This document shows positions 39,340 through 48,509 of a DNA stretch of 64,000 bases, piece by piece. The DNA lies in NCBI GenBank assembly GCA_019459145.1, contig JAIBEK010000063.1, forward strand, positions 53,111 to 117,110, in the 5' to 3' direction. Each line of letters opens with the position of its first letter. The stretch's first letter is position 1. Position numbers and translations under genes: made by a program. The notes below the pieces were generated by a model. It was given only the letters and a program-made list of their open reading frames with translations. It did no database searches and had not been told where the DNA came from. This DNA is from Arenimonas sp. GTDB lineage: Bacteria; Pseudomonadota; Alphaproteobacteria; Rhizobiales; Rhizobiaceae.

Positions 39340-39374
39340 AGACGCGTCCATCGGCCACGCCTAAAAAGCAACCC

Positions 39375-39944
39375 ATGATGACAGGAACCAATATTTCAGC
39401 GGTCGCCCTGGCGCCGACGGTCGATGAGCAGGAGAGCGATGTTCTTCTGCTCTGGGTGCTGGTGTGGAGCGAACTTGTCGCCTTCGGCATTCTGATCGGA
39501 GCCTTCCTTGTCATGTCGGCTTTCGAGCCGGAACGGTTCGCCCTGGCGCGGTTGCATCTGAGCCCCGGGCTCGCGGCCATCAACACGGTCGTGCTTCTCA
39601 CCAGTGGTTGGCAGGCGGCGGTGGCGGCTCGCCCCACCGCCTCGACCCGGCAGGTCCGTCGCTCGCTGATCGCGGCGGCCCTGCTGGGTTTCGTTTTCCT
39701 CGTCGTCAAGCTCTTCGAATATGCCGGGGAAATCCGCCATGCCGGAGACGAGGCGGTCAGCGGGTTCTTCGAGCTCTATTTCATCCTCACCGGCTTCCAT
39801 CTGCTGCATGTGGTGTTCGGGGCGCTCGTCATGCTCCTGATCGCCTGGCGGCCGACGCGCGGCAATGTGGCGCTGATCACCACCCTGTGGCACGCGATCG
39901 ACCTGGTCTGGATCGTCATGTTCCCGATCATCTATCTGGCCTGA
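39375..39944 (+). CDS. norE: NorE, cytochrome oxidase subunit III-like protein
   Basis: The 189-residue membrane protein of the subunit III family has about five helices, with ELVAFGILIGAFLVMSAF early, LKLFEYAGEI-type KLFEYAGEIRHAG in the middle, and FHLLHVVFGALVMLLI plus TTLWHAIDLVWIVMFPIIYL at the end. NorE proteins support full NO reductase activity. ATGs at 39375 and 39378 are both possible. norF follows after 4 bp. Confidence 0.92.
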   Translation: MMTGTNISAVALAPTVDEQESDVLLLWVLVWSELVAFGILIGAFLVMSAFEPERFALARLHLSPGLAAINTVVLLTSGWQAAVAARPTASTRQVRRSLIAAALLGFVFLVVKLFEYAGEIRHAGDEAVSGFFELYFILTGFHLLHVVFGALVMLLIAWRPTRGNVALITTLWHAIDLVWIVMFPIIYLA

Positions 39945-39948
39945 TCCG

Positions 39949-40230
39949 ATGGACCGCTTTTCCCAAGAACGCCTTCACTGGGCTTTTGTCACCGCAAGCG
40001 TGCTGGCCGCCGGCGGCGCGATCACGGCCGCGCTCAGCGGCCACATGCTGGTGCCGATCGGCATCGTCCTGATGGCCGCTCTTGCCAAGGCGCGCATCGT
40101 CATCCTCGACTTCATGGGCCTGCGCCATGCCAGTGGCGTGCTGCGTTTCGCGCTCGTCGCCTGGCCGCTGACCTTCGTCCTTTTGGCGCTTTCGCGCGCC
40201 GTGTTCGTGGCGATCGCCGCTCCGGTCTGA
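39949..40230 (+). CDS. norF: NorF, small nitric oxide reductase accessory membrane protein
   Basis: The 93-residue protein has three predicted helices. LMAALAKARIVILDFMGLRHA resembles the subunit IV/NorF pattern. NorE and NorF together are known to raise NO reductase activity in Paracoccus. It sits 4 bp after norE and ends 178 bp before norC. Confidence 0.85.
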   Translation: MDRFSQERLHWAFVTASVLAAGGAITAALSGHMLVPIGIVLMAALAKARIVILDFMGLRHASGVLRFALVAWPLTFVLLALSRAVFVAIAAPV

Positions 40231-40254
40231 GCGCTCGGACCATCGCCCGTTTAT

Positions 40255-40268
40255 TTGCCAAATAGCAA
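40255..40268. promoter_or_regulatory. FNR/NnrR-type box upstream of norC
   Basis: TTGCCAAATAGCAA fits TTG-N8-CAA. The predicted start site near 40303 leaves a leader of about 105 nt before norC. It gives norCBQD a promoter separate from norEF. Confidence 0.75.
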
Positions 40269-40407
40269 AGAAGGCTTTTCGTCCGCCGCTAGAAAGGGAC
40301 CGTCCCGCAGAACGGCATGAGGGGCGGCCAGGCCGCCGACCGCTGCAGGGGGATTTCACCAGGCCGGCGGCGGAATGAAAGCTGCGGCGAACGAAAGGAC
40401 CATGGGG

Positions 40408-40860
40408 ATGGCAGAGCGCCTAACCAAGACAGGGGCCCGCAACGTCTTCTATGGCGGGTCCATCTTCTTCTTCACGATCTTCGTGGGCCTCACGGCTCAC
40501 AGCCACTACTACATTAAGACCACGTCCACCGACGAATCGACGCTGACCGACGGCGTGGCGCGCGGCAAGCACGTCTGGGAAAAGAACTCCTGCATCAATT
40601 GTCACACCCTGCTCGGCGAAGGCGCCTATTTCGCGCCGGAAGTGGGCAATGTCTGGGTGCGCTGGGGCGGCAAGGAAGATCCGGAAGGCGCACGCGAGAC
40701 GCTGAAGTCGTGGATGGCCGCGCAGCCGTCCGGCGTCGAAGGGCGCCGGCAGATGCCGCAGTTCAACCTGACGGAGCAGGAGCTCAACGACCTCGCCGAC
40801 TTCCTCGAATGGACGAGCCGCATCAAGACGCAGAACTGGCCGCCGAACGACGCCGGTTGA
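40408..40860 (+). CDS. norC: Nitric oxide reductase cytochrome c subunit
   Basis: The 150-residue protein has one N-terminal membrane anchor (ARNVFYGGSIFFFTIFVGL) and a periplasmic c-type heme domain with CINCH; the methionine ligand is probably in RRQMPQFN. It passes electrons from cytochrome c or pseudoazurin to NorB. ATG 40408 matches the known NorC N-terminus length; ATGs at 40375 and 40402 are alternatives. Confidence 0.95.
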   Translation: MAERLTKTGARNVFYGGSIFFFTIFVGLTAHSHYYIKTTSTDESTLTDGVARGKHVWEKNSCINCHTLLGEGAYFAPEVGNVWVRWGGKEDPEGARETLKSWMAAQPSGVEGRRQMPQFNLTEQELNDLADFLEWTSRIKTQNWPPNDAG

Positions 40861-40888
40861 GCAAGCGCCGCGACAAGGAGAAACGACA

Positions 40889-42235
40889 ATGAAATACCAA
40901 ACCCAGAAGGTCGCGATGCTGTATTTCTACGGCGCGCTCGGCCTTTTCCTCGCCCAGGTGCTGTTCGGCGTGCTCGCCGGGACGGTCTACGTGCTACCCA
41001 ACACGCTGTCCGAGCTTCTGCCGTTCAACATTGTGCGCATGGTCCATACCAATGCGCTGATCGTCTGGCTGCTGATCGGCTTCATGGGCGCCACCTACTA
41101 TCTCCTGCCGGAAGAGGCGGAGACGGAACTCTATAGCCCCAAGATGGCGATCGCCCAGTTCTGGATCTTCCTCATCGCCGCCGCGGTTGCCGTGGTCGGC
41201 TATCTGTTCGGGATCCACGAAGGCCGCGAGTTCCTCGAGCAGCCCTTCATCATCAAGGTCGGCATCGTCGTCGTCATGCTGATGTTCCTGTTCAACATCA
41301 CGCTGACGGTGCTCAAGGGCCGCAAGACCGTCGTCACCAATATCCTGATCTTCGGGCTCTGGGGTGTGGCGATCTTCTTCTTGTTCGCCTTCTATAACCC
41401 GGTCAACTTGGCGCTCGACAAGATGTACTGGTGGTATGTCGTGCATCTATGGGTCGAAGGCGTGTGGGAGCTGATCATGGCTTCGGTGCTCGCCTTCCTG
41501 ATGATCAAGCTCAACGGCATCGACCGCGAAGTGGTCGAGAAGTGGCTCTATGTCATCGTCGGCCTGGCGCTGTTCTCGGGCATTCTCGGCACGGGTCACC
41601 ACTATTACTGGATCGGCGCGCCGGGCTATTGGCAGTGGATCGGTTCGCTGTTCTCGACGCTGGAAGTCGCCCCCTTCTTCACCATGGTGATCTTCACCTT
41701 CGTGATGACCTGGAAGGCCGGCCGCAAGCATCCGAACAAGGCAGCGCTGCTGTGGTCGATCGGCTGCTCGGTCATGGCGTTCTTCGGCGCCGGCGTCTGG
41801 GGCTTCCTGCATACGCTTTCGTCGATCAACTACTATACCCATGGCACGCAGGTCACCGCCGCGCATGGCCACCTCGCCTTCTTCGGCGCCTATGTCATGT
41901 TGAACCTTGCCATCATGGCCTATGCCATCCCGGAAATCCGTGGCCGCCAGCCGTATAACCAGTGGCTGTCGATCGCCAGCTTCTGGATGATGTGCACCGC
42001 CATGTCGGTGATGACTTTCGCGCTCACCTTCGCCGGTGTGCTCCAGGTCCACCTGCAGCGCGTGCTCGGCGAAAGCTACATGGCCGTCCAGGACCAGCTT
42101 GCGCTGTTCTACTGGGTGCGTCTCGGCTCCGGCGCGGTCGTGCTGGTCTCGGCCCTGATGTTCGCCTGGTCGGTGCTGATGCCCGGCAAGGAAAAGGCCC
42201 CGGCCTTCGGCGGTATCGCCGAACCCGCTGAATGA
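40889..42235 (+). CDS. norB: Nitric oxide reductase catalytic subunit (cNOR type)
   Basis: The 448-residue subunit has 12 helices. Its metal ligands are in MVHTNALIVWL, HLWVEGVWELIM (with Glu of the non-heme iron site), GTGHHYYWIG and AAHGHLAFFGAY. It reduces two NO to N2O at a heme b3/non-heme iron centre. The short N-terminus lacks the quinol-oxidase domain, so it is the cytochrome c-dependent form. GGAG precedes ATG 40889, 28 bp after norC. Confidence 0.97.
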   Translation: MKYQTQKVAMLYFYGALGLFLAQVLFGVLAGTVYVLPNTLSELLPFNIVRMVHTNALIVWLLIGFMGATYYLLPEEAETELYSPKMAIAQFWIFLIAAAVAVVGYLFGIHEGREFLEQPFIIKVGIVVVMLMFLFNITLTVLKGRKTVVTNILIFGLWGVAIFFLFAFYNPVNLALDKMYWWYVVHLWVEGVWELIMASVLAFLMIKLNGIDREVVEKWLYVIVGLALFSGILGTGHHYYWIGAPGYWQWIGSLFSTLEVAPFFTMVIFTFVMTWKAGRKHPNKAALLWSIGCSVMAFFGAGVWGFLHTLSSINYYTHGTQVTAAHGHLAFFGAYVMLNLAIMAYAIPEIRGRQPYNQWLSIASFWMMCTAMSVMTFALTFAGVLQVHLQRVLGESYMAVQDQLALFYWVRLGSGAVVLVSALMFAWSVLMPGKEKAPAFGGIAEPAE

Positions 42236-42241
42236 ACACTT

Positions 42242-42370
42242 CTACTCCCCCGAGTCCGGGGGAGTAGGTCCCGCGAGGGCCGGGTGAGGGGATGTCCGCA
42301 AGTCCCCTCATCGCCCCGCCCGAGCCTGCCGCAGGGCGCTCGGCACATTTCCCCTGCAGGGGAGAGAGCA
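42242..42370. repeat. Hairpin and palindromic intergenic element after norB
   Basis: CTACTCCCCCG (42242-42252) and CGGGGGAGTAG (42257-42267) form an 11-bp stem. It is followed by a CCCCTCATC...GCAGGG...CCCCTGCAGGGG segment of the same general type as the element at 30188. It separates norB from norQ and may terminate or attenuate transcription before norQD. Confidence 0.65.
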
Positions 42371-42419
42371 GCCCGCTTGCATGGCGTCGATATCGCCTAA
42401 TCTTGAAGGAACACACCCC

Positions 42420-43226
42420 ATGAACCTCATGCTCACCAATCCGCCCATGCCCGACATCCCGGCCTATTCGCCGGCCGGCAATGAATGCGCGCTGTTCGAG
42501 ACCGCCTGGACGCGCCAACTGCCGCTTCTGCTCAAAGGTCCGACCGGCTGCGGCAAGACCCGCTTCGTCGGGCATATGGCTGCGAAGCTCGGCCTGCCGC
42601 TGTCGACCGTTTCCTGCCATGACGATCTGGCGGCTGCCGATCTCACCGGCCGTTACTTGCTGAAAGGCGGCGATACGGTCTGGGTCGACGGGCCGTTGAC
42701 ACGGGCCGTGCGCGAGGGTGGCATCTGCTATCTCGACGAGGTCGTCGAGGCGCGCAAGGACGTGGCGGTGGTGCTGCATCCGCTGACCGACGATCGTCGC
42801 ATCCTGCCGCTCGAGCGCACCGGCGAAGTGCTGAACGCCCCGCCAGGCTTCATGCTGGTCGTCTCCTACAATCCCGGCTACCAGAACCTCTTGAAGACCC
42901 TGAAACCGTCAACCCGCCAGCGCTTCGTCGCCATCGAATTCGATTTCCTGCCGAAGGATCGCGAGATCGCCGTGGTCGCGGCCGAAAGCGGGCTGGACGA
43001 GGCACGCGTGGCGCCGCTGGTCGAACTGGCGCGGCGGCTGCGGGCGCTGAAAGGGCATGATCTGGAAGAGGGCGTATCCACCCGCCTGCTGGTCTATTGC
43101 GCCAGCCTGATCGATGCGGGGCTTGCGCCGAGTGAGGCCGTGCGCTCGGCGATGATCGAACCGCTGACCGACGAGCCGGACGTGCGCTCAGCCCTTCTCG
43201 AGCTGGCAGGCGCGGTCATCCGCTAG
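42420..43226 (+). CDS. norQ: MoxR-type AAA+ ATPase NorQ
   Basis: The 268-residue AAA+ protein has Walker A GPTGCGKTRF near residue 42, Walker B ICYLDEVVEARKDV and sensor YNPGYQNLLKTLKPSTRQRF. NorQ with NorD inserts the non-heme iron or activates NorB. ATG 42420 (MNLMLTN) was preferred over 42381. A 184-bp gap with the palindromic element lies before it; norD begins 11 bp after it. Confidence 0.94.
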   Translation: MNLMLTNPPMPDIPAYSPAGNECALFETAWTRQLPLLLKGPTGCGKTRFVGHMAAKLGLPLSTVSCHDDLAAADLTGRYLLKGGDTVWVDGPLTRAVREGGICYLDEVVEARKDVAVVLHPLTDDRRILPLERTGEVLNAPPGFMLVVSYNPGYQNLLKTLKPSTRQRFVAIEFDFLPKDREIAVVAAESGLDEARVAPLVELARRLRALKGHDLEEGVSTRLLVYCASLIDAGLAPSEAVRSAMIEPLTDEPDVRSALLELAGAVIR

Positions 43227-43237
43227 AGAGGTGCATC

Positions 43238-45136
43238 ATGCTGGACTTCCTCGAACTGGAAGAAACCGTCGGGCGTGCCTGGCACAACATTGCCGGCAAT
43301 ACGCGCACATGGCCACGCTATCCGGAGGCAGCCGTTCTGCTCGAGGACGTCCAGCCGGTGCTCTCCGTCTGCTTTCGCGGCTTCGGCGGTGAAAGGGCGG
43401 TGCAACTCGCCCCGGCGCGCGGCCGCACCTCCGGCCACCGGCTGAAATTCCGCCAGCGGCTGGGCCTCGGCGAGGAGAAGCTGGTTCAGCCCGGCCGCGA
43501 TCACGCGACCGTCATGCTGCCGCCTGTCCTCGATCTCCTGCCCAGCGCCGAACTCAACCGCGATCTCTATGTCTGGCTGGCAGCCGCCACGGCGGTCATG
43601 CCGCTCGATCCGGTCTCGGCAAGCGATCCTTTGGCCCGCGACGTGGCGCTGCTCGACCGCGCCACGGAAACGGCCCAGGCGGTGATCGCGGCCTTTCCCG
43701 GCCTCGCGGTGCGCTATCGTCGACTGTGCGCCGCCGTCCTGGTGGAACGGCAGCGCGGCAAGCTGCCGCGGGTCGAGCGGATGGTCGAGGACCGCATCAT
43801 CGGACTCCTGCGCGAGGGAGCCGGCCTTGCGCCGCTCGCCTATCCGCAAGCCTTGCCGGTCAAGGCGCCGCCGGGCTATCTGCCGATGATGCCCGTGCCG
43901 CTCTGGCCCGATGCGCTGCTGCGTGAGGAGAGTGCGCCGCGCACGGAAGAGGACAGGCCGGCCGCCGGCGGGGACCGTCAGGGCGCCACGACCGGTCGCC
44001 AGATTGCGACGCGCGAAAAGAGCGACGGCCGTGACAAGGACCGCAGTCCGTTCATCCTCAACCGTTTCGAAAAGATCCTTGCGATGGCCGAGATGGTCAA
44101 TGTCGACCGCCCCGGCGACGACAGCGACGATCATGACGCAGCAGCTGCCGATGAACTGGACGACATGACGCTCGGCGAGCGCAAGGGTCGCCCGTCCGCC
44201 CGCTTCCGCTTCGATCTCGATCTTCCGCCCGAGGCGCTCGACCGGACGCCGCTGACGGCGGAGCTGAGTTATCCGGAGTGGGACTATCGGCGCAATGCCT
44301 ATCTCAAGGACTATTGCCGCGTATTGGCGGGACCAGCGCCAGAGGAGGCGCAAGGGCCGGAAGCGAGCGCAGCGATGAAGAGCCTGATCCGCCGCGTGCG
44401 TCGGCAGTTCGAGGTGCTTCGACCCAAGCACGAGATGCTGCGAGCCCAACTCGACGGCGCCGATCTCGACCTCGATGCGGTGGTGCGCAGCCGGACCGAC
44501 CTGAAGGCCGGCGGCGAGGGCAGCGACCGCATCCACCTGATGAGTCGGCCGCAGGCGCATGACCTCGCAGTTACCCTGCTCGTCGATGTCTCTTTGTCCA
44601 CCGACGCCTGGTTCGACGACCTGCGGGTGCTTGACGTCGAGAAGGAGGCGCTTCTGGTGCTGGCCAACGGCCTTGCGGCCTGTGGCGACAATCACTCGAT
44701 CCTGACGTTCACGTCGCGCCGCCGCTCCTGGGTGCGGGTCGAGACGGTCAAGGATTTCGGCGAGAAGATGGGCCCGGTTGTCGAGAACCGCATCGCGGCG
44801 CTGAAGCCCGGCTATTACACCCGAATCGGTGCGGCAATCCGTCATGCGACGGCCAAACTCACCGAGCAGCCGAACCGTCGTCAGTTGTTGCTGGTGCTGA
44901 CCGACGGCAAGCCCAACGACGTCGATCACTATGAGGGGCGCTTTGCGCTCGAAGACAGCCGGCGCGCGGTGATCGAGGCGCGGCGCAAGGGTGTCAGGGT
45001 GTTCGGCGTGACGGTCGACCGGGATGCAAAATCCTATGTGCCGGCGATCTTCGGTCAGCACGGCTATGCCGTCGTGTCGAACATCGCCCGGTTGCCGGCG
45101 GCTCTGCCGGCCATCTATCGCGGCCTTGCCGGCTGA
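43238..45136 (+). CDS. norD: NorD, VWA-domain nitric oxide reductase activation protein
   Basis: The 632-residue cytoplasmic protein has a variable N-terminal half, an acidic linker (about residues 230-315) and a C-terminal von Willebrand A domain with the MIDAS motif DVSLST in LAVTLLVDVSLSTDAW and TDGKPNDVDHYEG. It partners NorQ in NorB maturation. It ends the nor operon and is followed by a strong terminator. Confidence 0.94.
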   Translation: MLDFLELEETVGRAWHNIAGNTRTWPRYPEAAVLLEDVQPVLSVCFRGFGGERAVQLAPARGRTSGHRLKFRQRLGLGEEKLVQPGRDHATVMLPPVLDLLPSAELNRDLYVWLAAATAVMPLDPVSASDPLARDVALLDRATETAQAVIAAFPGLAVRYRRLCAAVLVERQRGKLPRVERMVEDRIIGLLREGAGLAPLAYPQALPVKAPPGYLPMMPVPLWPDALLREESAPRTEEDRPAAGGDRQGATTGRQIATREKSDGRDKDRSPFILNRFEKILAMAEMVNVDRPGDDSDDHDAAAADELDDMTLGERKGRPSARFRFDLDLPPEALDRTPLTAELSYPEWDYRRNAYLKDYCRVLAGPAPEEAQGPEASAAMKSLIRRVRRQFEVLRPKHEMLRAQLDGADLDLDAVVRSRTDLKAGGEGSDRIHLMSRPQAHDLAVTLLVDVSLSTDAWFDDLRVLDVEKEALLVLANGLAACGDNHSILTFTSRRRSWVRVETVKDFGEKMGPVVENRIAALKPGYYTRIGAAIRHATAKLTEQPNRRQLLLVLTDGKPNDVDHYEGRFALEDSRRAVIEARRKGVRVFGVTVDRDAKSYVPAIFGQHGYAVVSNIARLPAALPAIYRGLAG

Positions 45137-45162
45137 GGCGGACACGGCAAGGCACGCAAAGG

Positions 45163-45193
45163 GAGGCCCGGCATCGGGGTGGTGCCGGGCCTC
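45163..45193. terminator. Bidirectional terminator between norD and hemN
   Basis: GAGGCCCGGCA (45163-45173) and TGCCGGGCCTC (45183-45193) form a perfect 11-bp stem with a 9-nt loop, followed by TTCTTGTTC on the plus strand. It ends norD and the convergent hemN. Confidence 0.8.
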
Positions 45194-45222
45194 TTCTTGT
45201 TCAGGGGTGCAGTTTCGGCGGT

Positions 45223-46575
45223 TCAGGCCGCCTTGGAATGGGTGCGCGCCGACTGGTCGAGATAGGCATCGAAGCTGGCCGCGACCGCGCGGATGATGAA
45301 GCGGCAATCGTCCTTGACGGTGATGACGCCCTCGGCCATTTCGGTGATCCCGTCTTCCAGCAGGCGCTGGAACATGGCGTTGCCGGACAACAATTGTTCG
45401 ACGGCAAAACCGTGTTGCGCGCACAGGTCCGCCAGATCGGCGCGGAAGTCGCACATCAGCCGCTCGATGACCTGCGCTCTCAGCCGGTCTTCCGCCGTCA
45501 GGCGGTAGCCCTTCGCGGTGGCGAGCTGGCCGGAGGCGATGCGCTGGGCATATTGGCCGATCGCCACGTCGTTCTGGACATAGCCTTCGGATGTGCGACC
45601 GATGGCGGAGGCGCCGAGCCCGATCAGGGTCTTGCAGGCATCCGTCGTATAGCCCTGGAAATTGCGGTGCAGGTCGCCGGTCTCGGCGGCGAGCGCCAGG
45701 TCGTCCTGCGGCAGGGCGAAATGGTCGAGGCCGATGCGGCGGTAGCCGGCGGCGACCAGCGTCTCGGCGATGGCTTCGGCCTGGGCATGGCGCGCGGCAG
45801 CATCCGGCAGGGCGTTTTCATCGATCAGTCGCTGGTGCTTCTTGAACGAGGGAATGTGGGCATAGCCGAACACGGCGAAGCGGTCGGGCCGCATGGCGAT
45901 CGCTGCCTTGGCTGTCTCGATGCAGGATTTCACCGTCTGGTGCGGCAGGCCGTAGATCAGGTCGAAATTGATGCCGTCGATGCCGGCAGCGCGCAGCCCG
46001 CGGGTTGCCTCGGCCGTCTGTTCCTCGGTCTGGATGCGGTTGATGGCCTTCTGCACGATGGGATCGAAACTCTGGACGCCGAGGCTGGCGCGCGTTACGC
46101 CGGACTGGCCGAGCGCCCGGATCATCGCCGGCGTCAGCGTGCGCGGGTCGATTTCCACCGCGATACCGGCGGACGAGGTGATGTCGAATTCCTGCAGCAG
46201 GAAGATCGACAGATCGAGGAATTCCTGCGGCGTCATGATGGTCGGCGTTCCGCCACCGAAATGGATCTGGCCGACCTTCAGCGGTTTGCCGGCCGCCTTC
46301 GCCACCAGCCGGATCTCGCGCTTCAACACGTCGAGATAGTCTAGGATCGGCTGGTCCTTCTGGGTGATCGAGGTGTGACAGCCGCAATACCAGCACATCG
46401 ACCGGCAAAAGGGGATGTGGAGATAGAGCGAAACCACCTCGCTCGCCGGAATGGCGGCCAGCCAGTCGCCATAGGTGCCGGCTCCGATGCCCGGGGCAAA
46501 GCGCGGCGCGGTCGGATAGCTGGTGTAGCGGGGCAGGCGGGCCTCTCCGTATTTTTCGATCAGTTCGCGGGACAT
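45223..46575 (-). CDS. hemN: Oxygen-independent coproporphyrinogen III oxidase
   Basis: The 450-residue radical SAM enzyme decarboxylates coproporphyrinogen III to protoporphyrinogen IX without O2. The cluster motif is HIPFCRSMCWYCGC with three cysteines spaced CxxxCxxC, followed by GQIHFGGGTPT and the HemN signature region RASLGVQSFDP. ATG 46575 (MSRELIEKYG) gives the normal N-terminus. An FNR-type box 58-71 bp upstream supports anaerobic induction, which fits the heme needs of denitrification. Confidence 0.95.
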   Translation of the reverse strand: MSRELIEKYGEARLPRYTSYPTAPRFAPGIGAGTYGDWLAAIPASEVVSLYLHIPFCRSMCWYCGCHTSITQKDQPILDYLDVLKREIRLVAKAAGKPLKVGQIHFGGGTPTIMTPQEFLDLSIFLLQEFDITSSAGIAVEIDPRTLTPAMIRALGQSGVTRASLGVQSFDPIVQKAINRIQTEEQTAEATRGLRAAGIDGINFDLIYGLPHQTVKSCIETAKAAIAMRPDRFAVFGYAHIPSFKKHQRLIDENALPDAAARHAQAEAIAETLVAAGYRRIGLDHFALPQDDLALAAETGDLHRNFQGYTTDACKTLIGLGASAIGRTSEGYVQNDVAIGQYAQRIASGQLATAKGYRLTAEDRLRAQVIERLMCDFRADLADLCAQHGFAVEQLLSGNAMFQRLLEDGITEMAEGVITVKDDCRFIIRAVAASFDAYLDQSARTHSKAA

Positions 46576-46632
46576 GGGGCTACTCCGGGTTCTCATTCGT
46601 CCCTTGCCTAAACCCGATCTCAGTCTTGCTCT

Positions 46633-46646
46633 TTGCCAAATCCCAA
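46633..46646. promoter_or_regulatory. FNR/NnrR-type box for hemN
   Basis: TTGCCAAATCCCAA fits TTG-N8-CAA. It would place the hemN start site near 46598, with a 23-nt leader. Confidence 0.6.
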
Positions 46647-46686
46647 GGATCGCGGCGAAAGGCGAAATCCGTCTTCGCCATTTTGT

Positions 46687-46700
46687 TTGCGCGGCGACAA
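46687..46700. promoter_or_regulatory. FNR/NnrR-type box for the DUF2249 operon
   Basis: TTGCGCGGCGACAA fits TTG-N8-CAA. It would place a plus-strand start near 46735, 59 nt before the first DUF2249 gene. Confidence 0.6.
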
Positions 46701-46793
46701 GGTCGATTCTGGGGCTTGGAGCTAATTCAAAACATCGGCCGGGCCCAGGCCGCCAATGATGATTTGTGGGCTGACGAGAGACAGGACGAACCA

Positions 46794-47102
46794 ATGACCG
46801 ATATTGCAGAGACCAGGCCCCATATCGACGTGCGACTTGTTCCGCCGCCGGAACGCCATCCGCGGATCTTCGGAATGCTGAACGCACTTGCACCGGGGGC
46901 GGCAATGTTGATCACCAGCGATCATGATCCCCGCCCGCTTCAGTATCACTTGCAGTCGAATTTCTCCGGCCTGTTCGGTTGGGAATATCTCGAGCAGGGT
47001 CCCGACGTGTGGCGGGTCGCGATCGAACGTCTGAACGAGGCGGCTGCATCCGGCGCGGAAACCGGCTCCAACTGCGGTTGCGGCTGCGGCGGAGCCCATT
47101 GA
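46794..47102 (+). CDS. DUF2249 domain protein with Cys-rich tail
   Basis: The 102-residue protein has one DUF2249 domain (IDVRLVPPPERHPRIFGMLNALAPGAAMLITSDHDPRPLQYHL, with EYLEQGPDVWRVAIER). It ends in the Cys/Gly tail NCGCGCGGAH, a possible metal or cluster ligand. AGGA precedes ATG 46794. DUF2249 proteins often lie in denitrification islands, but their action is unknown. It begins a four-gene operon. Confidence 0.85.
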   Translation: MTDIAETRPHIDVRLVPPPERHPRIFGMLNALAPGAAMLITSDHDPRPLQYHLQSNFSGLFGWEYLEQGPDVWRVAIERLNEAAASGAETGSNCGCGCGGAH

Positions 47103-47141
47103 ACGAATCGCCGTCGGCGGCGTCGCAATGAGGAGACGGAC

Positions 47142-48509
47142 ATGCCGGGTTCGAGCCTTTCCCGCTGGACGATGGCCTATTTCGCGGCCGGCTGTGTCCT
47201 TCTGCTGATGGCGGAGGGATTGCTGGTCACGGGTTACGGTTATCCCGCTTCGGCGATCGAGGCGCCGCCGACCCTGGCTGTCGTTCATCTCCTGACCACC
47301 GGCTGGTTCGGCCTGCTGATGTCCGGCGCCCTGCTGCAGTTCGTGCCGGTGCTGGTGGCCAAGCCGTTAAGGGGCGGCGGCGCGGCCCTGCCGGCGCTCG
47401 CGGCGATCGTCATCGGGGAGGCCGGCCTCGTGCTCGGCTTCATGCTCATGGACAGGGGCGGGGCTCTTGCGGCCCCGCTCATGTCGTTCGGCGCTCTGGG
47501 GCTTTCGGCGGGCTACCTGACGATCGCCGGGATCGTCTGCATCACGCTTGCCAGTGCATGGCCGCTGGCGGTGCCGGCCCAGTTCGTCGGCCTCGGGCTG
47601 GTCGCACTTCTGGCGACGCTCGGGCTTGGGGCGACGTTTACGCTCGTCCTTTCCGGGTACCTGCCCTCCGCCTGGGCCGGGTTTCTGCCGGCCGGGCTGC
47701 CGCTGCATGCGGCGCTCGGCCTAGGCGGCTGGTTGACCGTCTCGGCGATCGGCGTCAGCTACAAGCTGCTGCCGATGTTCCTGCTCTCGCCGGACGGTGC
47801 ATCCCGCGGCGCCAAGCGGGTCTGGCTGGCGGCCACGGCGGCGATCGCCATGGTGCTGGCCGCCGTCCTGTTGTCCGTGATCGATGGTGGCCCGGGGTTC
47901 CTGACGTCGACCTTAATCCTGGCCCTTGTGTTTTTTCTTGTCGCCCTGGGGTTCTACGCGGTCGATCTGCTCGCCATCTACAAGGCGCGGCGGCGCCCGA
48001 AGCTCGAACTCAACAGTCTTGCCAGCATTGCCGCCTTTGCCGCGCTCTTCGTCGGTGCCGGCTGGCTGGCCGTGGCCGCCGCGACCGGGAGACTGTCGAG
48101 CGACATCGTCCCGATCGTCTATCTTCTCGGCCTGGGATGGCTGACGGGTCTCGGCCTCGCCAAGCTGTTCAAGATCATTCCCTTCCTCACCTGGCTCGAG
48201 TGCTACGGCCCGGTGCTGGGGCGCGTCCCCACGCCGCGCGTCCAGGATCTCGTCAACGAACAGCGCGCCCGGAGTTGGTTCCTGCTGTTCCATTTTGGGG
48301 TGCTCTTGGCGACCCTTGCGCTGGCGCTGGATCAGGTCTTGCTCTTTCGTGCCGGCGTCGGGTTGCAGTTTGCAGCGAGCCTTGCGCTGGTGGTCGAGTT
48401 CCTGCGCATACGCCGCCTTTTGGAAATAGTGCCCGACAAACGCTTGCCTGGCGGAGCCATCCGTCCCAATTTCTTCCTGCCGTCCCTTCAGCCCACGAGG
48501 TCCAGATGA
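47142..48509 (+). CDS. Twelve-helix membrane protein of the DUF2249 operon
   Basis: The 455-residue protein has about 12 predicted helices. Two segments repeat the pattern His-(5 to 7)-GlyTrp-...-Pro: VVHLLTTGWFGLL (H49, W55, P69) and PLHAALGLGGWLTV (H189, W197, P211). Such His in helices resemble heme ligands in NnrS and heme-copper oxidase-like proteins, so a heme or copper site is possible but unproven. It lacks the HWHAHEM motif of true NnrS. Its stop overlaps the next DUF2249 start (ATGA). Confidence 0.75.
   Translation: MPGSSLSRWTMAYFAAGCVLLLMAEGLLVTGYGYPASAIEAPPTLAVVHLLTTGWFGLLMSGALLQFVPVLVAKPLRGGGAALPALAAIVIGEAGLVLGFMLMDRGGALAAPLMSFGALGLSAGYLTIAGIVCITLASAWPLAVPAQFVGLGLVALLATLGLGATFTLVLSGYLPSAWAGFLPAGLPLHAALGLGGWLTVSAIGVSYKLLPMFLLSPDGASRGAKRVWLAATAAIAMVLAAVLLSVIDGGPGFLTSTLILALVFFLVALGFYAVDLLAIYKARRRPKLELNSLASIAAFAALFVGAGWLAVAAATGRLSSDIVPIVYLLGLGWLTGLGLAKLFKIIPFLTWLECYGPVLGRVPTPRVQDLVNEQRARSWFLLFHFGVLLATLALALDQVLLFRAGVGLQFAASLALVVEFLRIRRLLEIVPDKRLPGGAIRPNFFLPSLQPTRSR

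Noticed and set aside
43223..45454. A 743-codon open frame antisense to norD
   Set aside because: norD on the plus strand has a clear VWA domain and operon context; the antisense product is Arg/His-rich without recognisable motifs.
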